From Massilia sp. NR 4-1 (GTDB lineage Bacteria; Pseudomonadota; Gammaproteobacteria; Burkholderiales; Burkholderiaceae_D), in the NCBI RefSeq assembly GCF_001191005.1, contig NZ_CP012201.1, positions 6,076,001 through 6,140,000 of the forward strand: a stretch of 64,000 nt of DNA, given 5' to 3'. Both the position numbers and the translations under genes were made by a program. Shown piece by piece: positions 8,501-16,655 of the stretch. The notes beneath the pieces are model-generated. The model did no database searches, had not been told where the DNA came from, and saw only the letters and a program-made list of their open reading frames with translations. Each line of letters begins with the position of its first letter. Within the stretch, counting starts at the first letter, position 1.

Positions 8501-8811
8501 CTGATGTGCTGAATACCTTCACCGATGGCCAGCTCGCCCGCGCCTGCGGCATCGTCACCGTGCGCCAGCGTCCCGGCACGGCCAAGGGCGTGCTCTTCAT
8601 CACCATCGAAGACGAAACAGGCAATGTGAACGTCATCATCTGGCCCGCGCTGTTGGAAAAGCAGCGCGCCGAAGTATTGACCGCGCCGCTGCTGGGTGTC
8701 TATGGCGTCTGGCAGCAGCAAGGCATCGTGCGCCACCTGGTTGCCAAGCGCCTGGTCGACATGTCCCACCTGATCGGCCGTCTGCCGACCATCAGCCGCG
8801 ATTTTTGCTAA
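5587..8811 (+). CDS. dnaE2: Error-prone DNA polymerase DnaE2
   Basis: A 1074-residue C-family polymerase of the DnaE2 (ImuC) type, used in SOS translesion synthesis. The PHP domain opens with YAELFCLTNFSFLEGASH and AITDECSLAGVVRAH. The palm shows GRGSAANSAVCYSLGI and PPDIDVDFEHQRREE, with catalytic aspartates at about D401 and D403. Further features are LSQHVGGFVIA, the helix-hairpin-helix region around VAELARRADLDRHDL, and a C-terminal OB fold. The length suits DnaE2 rather than DnaE1 (about 1150-1170). The leader between LexA box and ATG is only 16 bases, with no clear Shine-Dalgarno sequence. The usual partners imuA and imuB are not next to it. Confidence 0.95.
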   Translation: MSVPPPKFGLPAYAELFCLTNFSFLEGASHAEELATRAVQLDYEALAITDECSLAGVVRAHGEAKRAGLKQLLIGSFFHLMHPDGSPALSLIAIAQNRNGYGNLSEMITVGRTRADKGTYLLHPDDFAHPPPERAHLKGMPDCLLILLPAYPAQEAQEVDRLHAQAAWMASTFPGRCWIGLTLLQRAFDETHRTGVEEVALQHRLPVVAAGHVCMHVRSRKPLHDTLNAIRLGKPVGECGYELGQNAEQRLRSRFRLANVYPAQALAETVRIAQQCEFSLDELRYEYPDELIPPGYTATSYLRQETYAGVRVRYPDGLPEKVAKQIEHELDLIAKLRYEHYFLTVYDIVRYARSINILCQGRGSAANSAVCYSLGITEVDPSRSNLLVERFISLERAEPPDIDVDFEHQRREEVIQYIYEKYGRHRAALAATVICYRPRSALRDSGKALGVDLDIVEKVAKAHRWFDSKHDLLARLAECGLDPESLLARQWASMAEKLLKFPRHLSQHVGGFVIARDKLSRLVPIENATMEDRSVIQWDKDDLEELGLLKVDVLALGMLSALHRAFDLIGQRRGCEFRMQDVPKEDEATYDMMCEADTMGVFQIESRAQMSMLPRLRPREFYDLVVEVALVRPGPIQGGMVHPYLQRRMGKEKVDYPPGLEEALGRTMGVPIFQEQVMQVAVIAAGFKPGEADQLRRDMAAWKRKGDVKKYQERIIAGMVERKYDVEFAERICKQIQGFGEYGFPESHAASFALLTYVSSWVKCHEPAVFLCALLNSQPLGFYQPSQLVQDAKRHGVQVRPVDLAISCWDSTLEELEEGGSAVRALPGGGDANGVSRRCQPAVRLGFSMLRGMRPEAVERIVAARTQRPFASVAELARRADLDRHDLQILAGGNALHGLAGHRRQALWDAVGAVPDKDLLRPTVPQEATPVLKPPSEGEDIIGDYRAQGLTLRRHPVALIRPQLHAKRFLPADVLNTFTDGQLARACGIVTVRQRPGTAKGVLFITIEDETGNVNVIIWPALLEKQRAEVLTAPLLGVYGVWQQQGIVRHLVAKRLVDMSHLIGRLPTISRDFC

Positions 8812-8873
8812 GGAAAAGCATATCGTTGCGCCCTCATGTATGATTGCAAGGATTGTAACGAGTGCTTGATTTG

Positions 8874-9761
8874 ATGATACGTTTTTCTGTTGGCCTGATT
8901 TGCCTTCCCCTGATTTTAAGCGGCTGCTCGCGCGATAAGGCGCCGGTGGCTCCTGTGCCTCAGGCCAGTGCTGGTGCGGCGGCTGCCGTGCCAGCTCCTG
9001 CACCTGCGCCGGTTGCGGTGGATGAAAAGGTGCTGCTGCCGCAGCTGATGCAGGCGGTCTTCGCAGACGCTTATCGTCCCGCCAGCAAGGATGCACTGGC
9101 CGAATTGCCCGAGCCGGATGAGCGCAGCGTGCGCAGCCTGCATCTAATTACGCCGACCGCCGCCAAGGTGCTGGAGAACGGCCTCGCCGCGTTGGTGGTG
9201 AATGGCGAGATGGCTGACGAGCAGGGCATCACCAGCACGGCCCACGTTACGCCCGGCCGACTGAGCGTGTATTTGCTGCGCCAGGAAAATGGCAAGTGGG
9301 TGCTGCAGCGCCGTCACGAGAACGTGGCTGAACTGGGCTCGATGGGGCAGTCGGGTTCTGCCCAATGGGTCACGCTGGCGCCGGGCAAGCCAGGTCTCGC
9401 CATGCTGCATGGCGGCACGTGGCAGGGCTACAGCATCCGCTTTCTGTCGCTGTTCGATCTGAGCGACGAGAATATGCGCCACATGCTGGGCGAGCAGGTT
9501 GAATCGGACAGTGAAGGCGCTTGCGGACCCGAAACCTCCGAGTGCTGGCAGGTGGAAGGCAAGTGGCGTATCGCCACCCCCGCCGAGGGACAGCGCTACG
9601 GCGATGTGCTGATGGACTTTTCCGGCGCGCGCGAAGCCTTGCCGCAAGGCGTGGAAGGCGGCAAGCGCGTGAAGCATGCGGTCAAGGGTAGCGCGCGCTA
9701 TAGCTACCGCGACGGCGCCTACAAGCTGGTGAACGGCGCCAACCTGGTGCCCGGTGTTTAA
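8874..9761 (+). CDS. Uncharacterised lipoprotein
   Basis: About 295 residues. From ATG 8874 the N-terminus (MIRFSVGLICLPLILSGC) is a clean lipoprotein signal with lipobox L-S-G-C; a GTG at 8862 would add four residues. A short Ala/Pro/Val-rich linker follows, then a soluble domain containing LHLITPTAAKVLENG, LLRQENGKWVLQRRHENVAELGSMG and SLFDLSDENMRHMLGEQ, and two cysteines spaced CGPETSEC that could form a disulfide. I do not recognise a family. The downstream GNAT gene starts 3 bases after its stop, so the two are probably co-transcribed. Confidence 0.75.
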   Translation: MIRFSVGLICLPLILSGCSRDKAPVAPVPQASAGAAAAVPAPAPAPVAVDEKVLLPQLMQAVFADAYRPASKDALAELPEPDERSVRSLHLITPTAAKVLENGLAALVVNGEMADEQGITSTAHVTPGRLSVYLLRQENGKWVLQRRHENVAELGSMGQSGSAQWVTLAPGKPGLAMLHGGTWQGYSIRFLSLFDLSDENMRHMLGEQVESDSEGACGPETSECWQVEGKWRIATPAEGQRYGDVLMDFSGAREALPQGVEGGKRVKHAVKGSARYSYRDGAYKLVNGANLVPGV

Positions 9762-9764
9762 GGA

Positions 9765-10238
9765 ATGAAGCTGAAGCTGCGTTTTGCCGAAGCGGCCGAT
9801 GCGGATGCGATCAGCGCCCTGGTCATCGGCCTGCTGCCTTTTCTCACCATTAGCGGCGATGGCAGCGGCGCGGATAACTTCCTCGCCACGATCCAGCCGG
9901 ATGCCATCGCGCGCAATCTGGCCGACGCCAACTTCCGCTATCAGCTGGCGGAGCGGGACGGTGCGCTGGCTGGTGTGGTCGCCCTGCGCGGCAATTCGCA
10001 TCTGTACAACCTGTATGTGGCGCGCCAGTTCCATGGCCAGGGTTTGGGCCGCCGTCTATGGGAAGCAGGGCGCGACGATGCGCTGGCGCGCGGCAATCCA
10101 GGCAGCTTCACGCTGAACTCCTCCATCTATGGCTTGCCCATGTATGAGCGCCTGGGATTTCAGTCCGAAGGCCCGGTGATGGAAAAGGATGGCTTGCGCT
10201 ACCAGCCCATGCGCCTTGGCCTTAGCCCCGGCCAATAA
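9765..10238 (+). CDS. GNAT-family N-acetyltransferase
   Basis: 157 residues with the GNAT fold: N-terminal FAEAADADAISALVIGLLP, the central strand LYNLYVARQFHGQGLGRRLWEAG, which contains the acetyl-CoA pyrophosphate-binding pattern (Q-G-x-G-R-R-L), then LNSSIYGLPMYERLGFQSEGP, the usual C-terminal Y-x-x-x-G-F element. Substrate is unknown. The start follows the stop of the lipoprotein gene by 3 bases, within an AAGGA sequence. Confidence 0.88.
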   Translation: MKLKLRFAEAADADAISALVIGLLPFLTISGDGSGADNFLATIQPDAIARNLADANFRYQLAERDGALAGVVALRGNSHLYNLYVARQFHGQGLGRRLWEAGRDDALARGNPGSFTLNSSIYGLPMYERLGFQSEGPVMEKDGLRYQPMRLGLSPGQ

Positions 10239-10345
10239 AGCCATCTTCTTGCGGTGCTTGAAAGGGCTTCAAGCGCCAGACCAATTATCGCTTGCGGCCC
10301 GCCTTGGCAGAATCGTTTGCCTGATTCATAGCCAAGGAGCACCCC

Positions 10346-11344
10346 GTGTCAAACCAATCCAACTCGCGCCGCCGCTTCCTCGCTCAGGCCGGTAGCGGCG
10401 CCACTCTGCTGGCAGCAGGCGCCGCGATGCCGGGCGCTTCGTCCGCCATGGCGGCAACTCCGGCCGTCTCTGCCTCGTCCGCCCCGGCGGGCGGCTTCTG
10501 GCCCGATGGCGCGCGCCTCGTCATCTCGATCTCAATGCAGTTTGAAGCGGGCGGCCAGCCGCTGAAAGGTGCTGACAGTCCCTTCCCCAAAGCCGACTTC
10601 CCGGCCTCGATGAAATCCGATCCAGCCGCGAACACTTGGTTTGCCTATGGCTACCGCGAAGGCGTGCCGCGCATGCTGGACCTGTGGGACAAGCATGGCG
10701 TCAAAGTCACCTCGCATATGATCGGCGAGGCGGTGAAGAGGAATCCCAAATTGGCGCGCGAGATCGTAACGCGTGGCCATGAGGCATCCGGCCATGGTCC
10801 GCGCTGGAGTTCGCAATTCCAGATGAGCCACAGCGAAGAGAGAGCCTTCCTGCAGGCGGCGCGCGATATGGTGGAGGAGGGCAGCGGCCAGCGTCCGCAG
10901 GGCTACAACTGCAACTGGCTGCGGCGTGGCCCGAACACCCTGTCGCTGCTGCAGGAAATGGGCTTCCTCTATCACATCGATGATCTGAGCCGCGACGAGC
11001 CGTTCATCGAACAGGTCAACGGCAAGGACTTCGTGGTGGTTCCCTACACCTTGCGCAATAACGATATCCTTCTGGTCGAAGGCCGCAACTACACGCCGGA
11101 GCAGTTCCGCGAGCAGATCACCGCCGATTTCGATCAGCTGTACGAGGAAGCTGGCACGCGCCGCCGCATGATGTCGATCAGCGCCCACGACCGCATCAGC
11201 GGCACGCCGCAGATGGTGCGCGCCTGGGACCAGTTCCTGGCCTACGCCAAGAGCAAACCGGGCGTGGTCTTCATGCGCAAGGACGACATCGCGCGCTATG
11301 CCTTGAGTAGCCCGCTCACGCTGCGCGAAAGCGAAACCATTTAA
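10346..11344 (+). CDS. Tat-exported polysaccharide deacetylase-family protein (PuuE-like)
   Basis: 332 residues from a GTG start preceded by AAGGAG. The N-terminus SRRRFLAQAGSGATLLAAG is a twin-arginine signal. The mature part has the NodB-like barrel of the PuuE/allantoinase branch: FWPDGARLVISISMQFEAG, then GVPRMLDLWDKHGVKVTSHMIGEAV, GHEASGHGPRWSSQ and DRISGTPQMVRAWDQFL. The metal-binding DD pair of typical chitin deacetylases is replaced here, as in the PuuE branch, so the substrate may be an amide or ureide rather than a polysaccharide. Export by Tat suggests a folded, cofactor-containing periplasmic enzyme. Confidence 0.83.
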   Translation: MSNQSNSRRRFLAQAGSGATLLAAGAAMPGASSAMAATPAVSASSAPAGGFWPDGARLVISISMQFEAGGQPLKGADSPFPKADFPASMKSDPAANTWFAYGYREGVPRMLDLWDKHGVKVTSHMIGEAVKRNPKLAREIVTRGHEASGHGPRWSSQFQMSHSEERAFLQAARDMVEEGSGQRPQGYNCNWLRRGPNTLSLLQEMGFLYHIDDLSRDEPFIEQVNGKDFVVVPYTLRNNDILLVEGRNYTPEQFREQITADFDQLYEEAGTRRRMMSISAHDRISGTPQMVRAWDQFLAYAKSKPGVVFMRKDDIARYALSSPLTLRESETI

Positions 11345-11358
11345 GAAGGACGAAAAAA

Positions 11359-11386
11359 GGGGCGCGTCCCTTGCTGTGCGCGCCCC
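11359..11386 (-). terminator. Terminator of the PRC-barrel gene
   Basis: Perfect 8-base-pair stem GGGGCGCG / CGCGCCCC with a 12-base loop. On the minus strand it is followed by TTTTTT (11353-11358), so it ends transcription of the PRC-barrel gene. It lies between two convergent genes but lacks a T-run in the plus direction. Confidence 0.8.
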
Positions 11387-11408
11387 AAACCCACAGGAAA
11401 ATACGGTC

Positions 11409-11822
11409 TTAGCGCAGATTGTCGCCGCTATAAGTGGTGCCGTAATAAGTGTGCACCTCGGCCGCCCAGGTCTGGTTCGCCATATCGGGCCAGTTGTCCT
11501 TGTCGAAGCCGGGCGCGCTCTCGATGCGCTCCTTGTCGATATTCAGGGTCACGCGCTTGTTGGCGGTGTCCAGGGTCAGCGCCTCCCAGGGGACGGCGAA
11601 CAGCTTCTCGCCGATGGACAGCACGCCGCCGCTGGCCATCACCACATAGGCCACGCGCCCGCTTTGCATATCGAGCATGATTTCCTTGACCGTACCCAGA
11701 TGCTCGTTCTTCAGATTATGGATATGGTCGCCGATCAGCGTGTCGGCGCCCATCAGGCGCGGACCGGGACCGGTATGGCCGGTGTCTACATAATTACCGT
11801 AAGCGTCGCGTTCAGTGCTCAT
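11409..11822 (-). CDS. PRC-barrel domain protein
   Basis: 137 residues. The centre (MGADTLIGDHIHNLKNEHLGTVKEIMLDMQSGRVAYVVMASGG, continuing FAVPWEALTLD) is a clear PRC-barrel domain, named from photosynthetic reaction centre H subunits and RimM. Stand-alone copies of this size are common in soil proteobacteria and often look stress-related; the molecular role is not established. There is no signal peptide. The C-terminus (WPDMANQTWAAEVHTYYG) is family-typical. It is a single gene with its own terminator. Confidence 0.85.
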   Translation of the reverse strand: MSTERDAYGNYVDTGHTGPGPRLMGADTLIGDHIHNLKNEHLGTVKEIMLDMQSGRVAYVVMASGGVLSIGEKLFAVPWEALTLDTANKRVTLNIDKERIESAPGFDKDNWPDMANQTWAAEVHTYYGTTYSGDNLR

Positions 11823-11983
11823 TCTAGCCTCCTGTTGCGTGTTGAAATAATGCTATTTTCCACGCGGACGGCGGGCGCTTCTGTTCGGACGCGCACATAG
11901 GCAATCTTGGCAGTTTGCCCAGCAAAGCACGGGGTTGGCGGATTTTTTCGGGGCGTTGTGATGAAGAAGCGGCCAGTTTGAGC

Positions 11984-11989
11984 TATAAT
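11984..11989 (+). promoter_or_regulatory. Candidate -10 element of pyrG
   Basis: A perfect TATAAT lies 40 bases before the pyrG start. No good -35 hexamer is found at 16-18 bases, so the promoter assignment is tentative. Confidence 0.35.
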
Positions 11990-12029
11990 TTCAATTTCCC
12001 GCATGTGCCGTTCGGCACCCGATCTCGCA

Positions 12030-13718
12030 ATGACCAAATTTGTCTTCGTCACCGGTGGCGTTGTGTCTTCCCTTGGTAAAGGGATTGCCGCCGCCTCCCT
12101 CGCCGCGATCCTCGAATCGCGCGGCCTCAAAGTCACCATGCTCAAGCTCGACCCGTACATCAATGTCGATCCGGGTACCATGAGCCCCATGCAGCACGGT
12201 GAAGTGTTCGTTACCGACGACGGCGCCGAAACCGACCTCGATCTCGGCCACTACGAGCGCTTCATCACCACCCGCATGCGCAAGGTGAACAATTTCACCA
12301 CCGGCCAGATTTACGAATCCGTGATCCGCAAGGAACGCCGTGGCGAATACCTGGGCAAGACCGTGCAGGTGATCCCGCACATCACCAATGAAATCCAGGA
12401 CTACATCCGCCGTGGCGCGGAAGGCTTCGACGTGGCGCTGTGCGAAATCGGCGGTACCGTGGGCGATATCGAATCGCTGCCATTCCTGGAAGCGGCCCGT
12501 CAACTGAGCCTGCGCGCCGGCCGCAAGAACGCCGCCTTCGTGCACCTGACCCTGGTGCCGTACATCGCATCGGCTGGCGAACTGAAAACCAAACCGACCC
12601 AGCACTCGGTGCAGAAACTGCGCGAAATCGGCATCTCGCCAAACGCGCTGCTGTGCCGCGCCGACCGCGCCATTCCGGAAGACGAGCGCGCCAAGATCTC
12701 CCTGTTCTCGAATATCGAAGAGCGTGGCGTGATCTCGGTCTGGGACGTGGACACCATCTACAAAGTGCCGCAGATGCTGCACGACCAGGGCCTGGACGCG
12801 ATCATCTGCGAAGCGCTGGACCTGAACCCTGCCCCTGCCGACCTGTCGGTGTGGAGCAAACTGATTCACACGCTGGAGCACCCGAAAGCGGAAGTGTCGA
12901 TCGGCATGGTCGGCAAATACGTGGAACTGACCGAGTCGTACAAGTCGCTGACCGAAGCGCTGCGCCACGCCGGCATCCACACCGAGAGCCGCGTCAACAT
13001 CGAATACATCGACTCCGAAGAGATCGAAGCCAAGGGCTGCGGCGAACTGGCCAAGTTCGACGCCATCCTGGTGCCGGGCGGCTTCGGCAAGCGCGGCGTG
13101 GAAGGCAAGATCCTGGCCGCCCAATTCGCCCGCGAAAACAAGATCCCTTACCTGGGCATCTGCCTGGGCATGCAAGTGGCGCTGATCGAATACGCGCGCC
13201 ACAAGGCTGGCCTCACCAACGCCAACTCCACCGAGTTCGAGCCGAACACCGACCAGCCGGTCGTGGCGCTGATCGACGAATGGCAGAACCGCGACGGCAA
13301 GGTCGAGAAGCGCGACGAGAACTCCGACCTGGGCGGCACCATGCGTCTGGGCGCGCAAGCCTGCGCCGTGAAACCGGGCACCCTGGCCGCCGAGATCTAC
13401 GGCAGCGTGGTGACCGAGCGTCACCGCCACCGCTACGAAGCGAACAACCATTACCTGGGCCGTGTGGAAGAAGCGGGCCTGATCGTGGCCGCGCGCACCC
13501 CGACCGAAGACCTGTGCGAAATCATGGAACTGCCGCGCACTGGCGACAACGCCCACCCATGGTATGTGGGCGTGCAGTACCACCCTGAATTCAAATCCAC
13601 CCCGCGCGACGGCCACCCGCTGTTCACGTCCTATATCAAGGCGGCGTTGGCACACAAGGCAGCTGGCGGCAACGCCCATCTGCGCGCCGTGGGTGATCTG
13701 CAAGGAGACGCAGCATGA
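12030..13718 (+). CDS. pyrG: CTP synthase
   Basis: 562 residues, the normal length. It converts UTP, ATP and glutamine to CTP. The amidoligase domain opens TKFVFVTGGVVSSLGKGI and holds LDPYINVDPGTMSP; the class-I glutamine amidotransferase domain has YLGICLGMQVA with the nucleophile Cys, and the His-Glu pair in VQYHPEFKS. The start at 12030 is chosen because family members begin at MTKFVFVTGG; the preceding in-frame codons are not conserved. Its TGA overlaps the kdsA ATG by four bases, so pyrG, kdsA and probably eno form one operon, the arrangement usual in beta- and gammaproteobacteria. Confidence 0.98.
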   Translation: MTKFVFVTGGVVSSLGKGIAAASLAAILESRGLKVTMLKLDPYINVDPGTMSPMQHGEVFVTDDGAETDLDLGHYERFITTRMRKVNNFTTGQIYESVIRKERRGEYLGKTVQVIPHITNEIQDYIRRGAEGFDVALCEIGGTVGDIESLPFLEAARQLSLRAGRKNAAFVHLTLVPYIASAGELKTKPTQHSVQKLREIGISPNALLCRADRAIPEDERAKISLFSNIEERGVISVWDVDTIYKVPQMLHDQGLDAIICEALDLNPAPADLSVWSKLIHTLEHPKAEVSIGMVGKYVELTESYKSLTEALRHAGIHTESRVNIEYIDSEEIEAKGCGELAKFDAILVPGGFGKRGVEGKILAAQFARENKIPYLGICLGMQVALIEYARHKAGLTNANSTEFEPNTDQPVVALIDEWQNRDGKVEKRDENSDLGGTMRLGAQACAVKPGTLAAEIYGSVVTERHRHRYEANNHYLGRVEEAGLIVAARTPTEDLCEIMELPRTGDNAHPWYVGVQYHPEFKSTPRDGHPLFTSYIKAALAHKAAGGNAHLRAVGDLQGDAA

Positions 13719-14569
13719 AACTGTGTGGCTTCGAGATCGGTCTCGACCAGCCGTTTTTCCTGATCGCCGGCACCTGCGTGATCGAATCGCGCCAGATGGC
13801 CTTTGACACGGCGGGCGCGCTGAAGGAAATGACGACTGATCTGGGCATCCCCTTCATCTACAAATCGTCCTTCGACAAGGCCAACCGTTCTTCCGGCACC
13901 TCGTACCGCGGTCCCGGCATGGACAAGGGCCTGGAAATCCTGGGCGACGTCAAGCGCGAGCTGGGCGTGCCGGTGCTGACCGACGTGCACTCGATCGAAG
14001 AAATTGCCGCCGTCTCCTCCGTGGTCGACGTGCTGCAAACCCCGGCCTTCCTGTGCCGCCAGACCGATTTCATCAACGCTTGCGCCGAATCGGGCAAGCC
14101 GGTGAACATCAAGAAGGGCCAGTTCCTGGCGCCTGGCGACATGAAGCACGTCATCGACAAAGCCCGTGCCGCCGCACGCGCCAAGGGCCTGAACGAAGAC
14201 AACTTCATGGCCTGCGAACGCGGCGCCTCCTTCGGCTACAACAACCTGGTGTCGGATATGCGCTCGCTGTCCATCATGCGCGAAACCGGCGCGCCGGTCG
14301 TCTTCGACGCCACCCACTCGGTGCAGCTGCCGGGCGGGAACGGCGCTTCCTCGGGAGGCATGCGCGAGATGGTGCCAGTGCTGTCGCGCGCCGCCGTGGC
14401 GGTGGGCGTGGCCGGCCTGTTCATGGAAACCCACCCGACGCCGGCCACCGCGCTGTCGGACGGTCCCAACGCCGTGCCGCTGGGCCGCATGAAGGAATTG
14501 CTGTCCGTGCTGATCGAGTTGGACCGCGTCACCAAGAAAGCCGGTTTCCTCGAAAACGGCTTCAACTGA
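13715..14569 (+). CDS. kdsA: 3-deoxy-8-phosphooctulonate (KDO8P) synthase
   Basis: 284 residues. It condenses phosphoenolpyruvate and arabinose 5-phosphate to KDO 8-phosphate for lipopolysaccharide inner core. Recognisable segments are LIAGTCVIESRQMAFD, YKSSFDKANRSSG, TDVHSIEE, LCRQTDFINACAESGKPVNIKKGQF and FDATHSVQLPGG. The ATG overlaps the pyrG stop (ATGA), giving translational coupling. Confidence 0.98.
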   Translation: MKLCGFEIGLDQPFFLIAGTCVIESRQMAFDTAGALKEMTTDLGIPFIYKSSFDKANRSSGTSYRGPGMDKGLEILGDVKRELGVPVLTDVHSIEEIAAVSSVVDVLQTPAFLCRQTDFINACAESGKPVNIKKGQFLAPGDMKHVIDKARAAARAKGLNEDNFMACERGASFGYNNLVSDMRSLSIMRETGAPVVFDATHSVQLPGGNGASSGGMREMVPVLSRAAVAVGVAGLFMETHPTPATALSDGPNAVPLGRMKELLSVLIELDRVTKKAGFLENGFN

Positions 14570-14716
14570 TCTGTCATAAGGGCGGGCCTCGCGTTCTATA
14601 CGCCAGGCCCGCTTCCACATCTGGCGGTCCTCTGTTACCCTTGCAGCAATTTTGGCGTGTGAACAGGCAGGCAATGCCGGCACGCAGACCAGTTTCGCTT
14701 AACTTTGGAGAATTAC

Positions 14717-16000
<1,284 letters not shown>

Positions 16001-16012
16001 TAGCAAGACCAC

Positions 16013-16036
16013 GCGGCCGGAAGCGATTCCGGCCGC
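16013..16036 (+). other. Perfect hairpin between eno and ftsB
   Basis: GCGGCCGGAA and TTCCGGCCGC pair perfectly around a GCGA tetraloop (10 base pairs). No T-run follows on the plus strand, so it is not a standard terminator. It may stabilise the eno transcript 3' end or attenuate readthrough into ftsB. Confidence 0.6.
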
Positions 16037-16051
16037 AGTATCTGAACATTC

Positions 16052-16366
16052 ATGCGCCTGATCACCCTCTCCCTCGCCCTGCTGCTTGTGCTGATCCAGT
16101 ACCCCCTGTGGCTGGGCAAAGGCGGCTGGCTGCGCGTCGGCGAACTCGAAGAGCAGGTCGCCGCGGCCCACAAGAAGAACGAGGAACTGGAACGCCGCAA
16201 CGCCAAGCTCGACTCCGAAGTGCGCGACCTGAAAGACGGCACCGGCGCCGTCGAGGAACGCGCCCGCTACGAGCTCAGCATGATCAAGCAAAACGAGATC
16301 TACGTGCAGATCCTCGGCAAGGGCCAGACCCGTCCCGCCCCTGACGCAGCCAACCCCACCCCCTGA
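16052..16366 (+). CDS. ftsB: Cell division protein FtsB
   Basis: 104 residues, the family length. A short cytoplasmic start, one membrane helix (LITLSLALLLVLIQYPLWLG), then a periplasmic coiled coil (LEEQVAAAHKKNEELERRNAKL) and the conserved EERARYELSMIKQNEIYVQI segment. FtsB forms the FtsQ-FtsL-FtsB divisome subcomplex. Its place directly after eno is the conserved betaproteobacterial order. Confidence 0.93.
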   Translation: MRLITLSLALLLVLIQYPLWLGKGGWLRVGELEEQVAAAHKKNEELERRNAKLDSEVRDLKDGTGAVEERARYELSMIKQNEIYVQILGKGQTRPAPDAANPTP

Positions 16367-16373
16367 TTTGATT

Positions 16374-16512
16374 TGCATAAAAGAATGTACACCGTGATGC
16401 CAGGCGGGGCCGCCGAGGTGCCACGGTCGGACATTCTTTGATTTTTCGCAAAAAAATGTCCGACTCCAGTGCTTGGGCGGCCCGCTTGGCGCCAGGGTTG
16501 GACATTGTTTGC
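16374..16512. repeat. Dispersed intergenic palindromic repeat, copy A
   Basis: This stretch contains alternating inverted modules: GGTCGGACATTCTTTG, then AAATGTCCGACTCCAGTGC, then GCCAGGGTTGGACATTGTTTGCG, with a GC-rich CGGGGCCGCCGAGG core. The same modules in the same order occur at 31485-31618. It lies between ftsB and the heme receptor and contains no gene. Confidence 0.75.
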
Positions 16513-16537
16513 GATACATCAAAGCGATGTTGCCTTG

Positions 16538-16556
16538 CGAATGAGAATCATTCTTG
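16538..16556 (+). promoter_or_regulatory. Fur-box-like site upstream of the heme receptor
   Basis: The palindrome AATGAGAATCATT (16540-16552) sits in a context close to the GATAATGATAATCATTATC Fur consensus. It is about 100 bases ahead of the TonB receptor start. Iron-responsive control of the receptor and the following HemS-like gene is inferred. Confidence 0.65.
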
Positions 16557-16655
16557 ATAAGATGGCGTCTTTGCCAGCCATTCCACCGTTGTAACGCGCC
16601 TGTCGCGCCGGGTTGAGAAGCCAGCTTTCTACTGACCTCTTTTCCCTGGATCGAT

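Noticed and set aside
11991..13703. A long minus-strand open frame opposite pyrG
   Set aside because: It has no family features and is explained by codon bias of the highly conserved pyrG gene.
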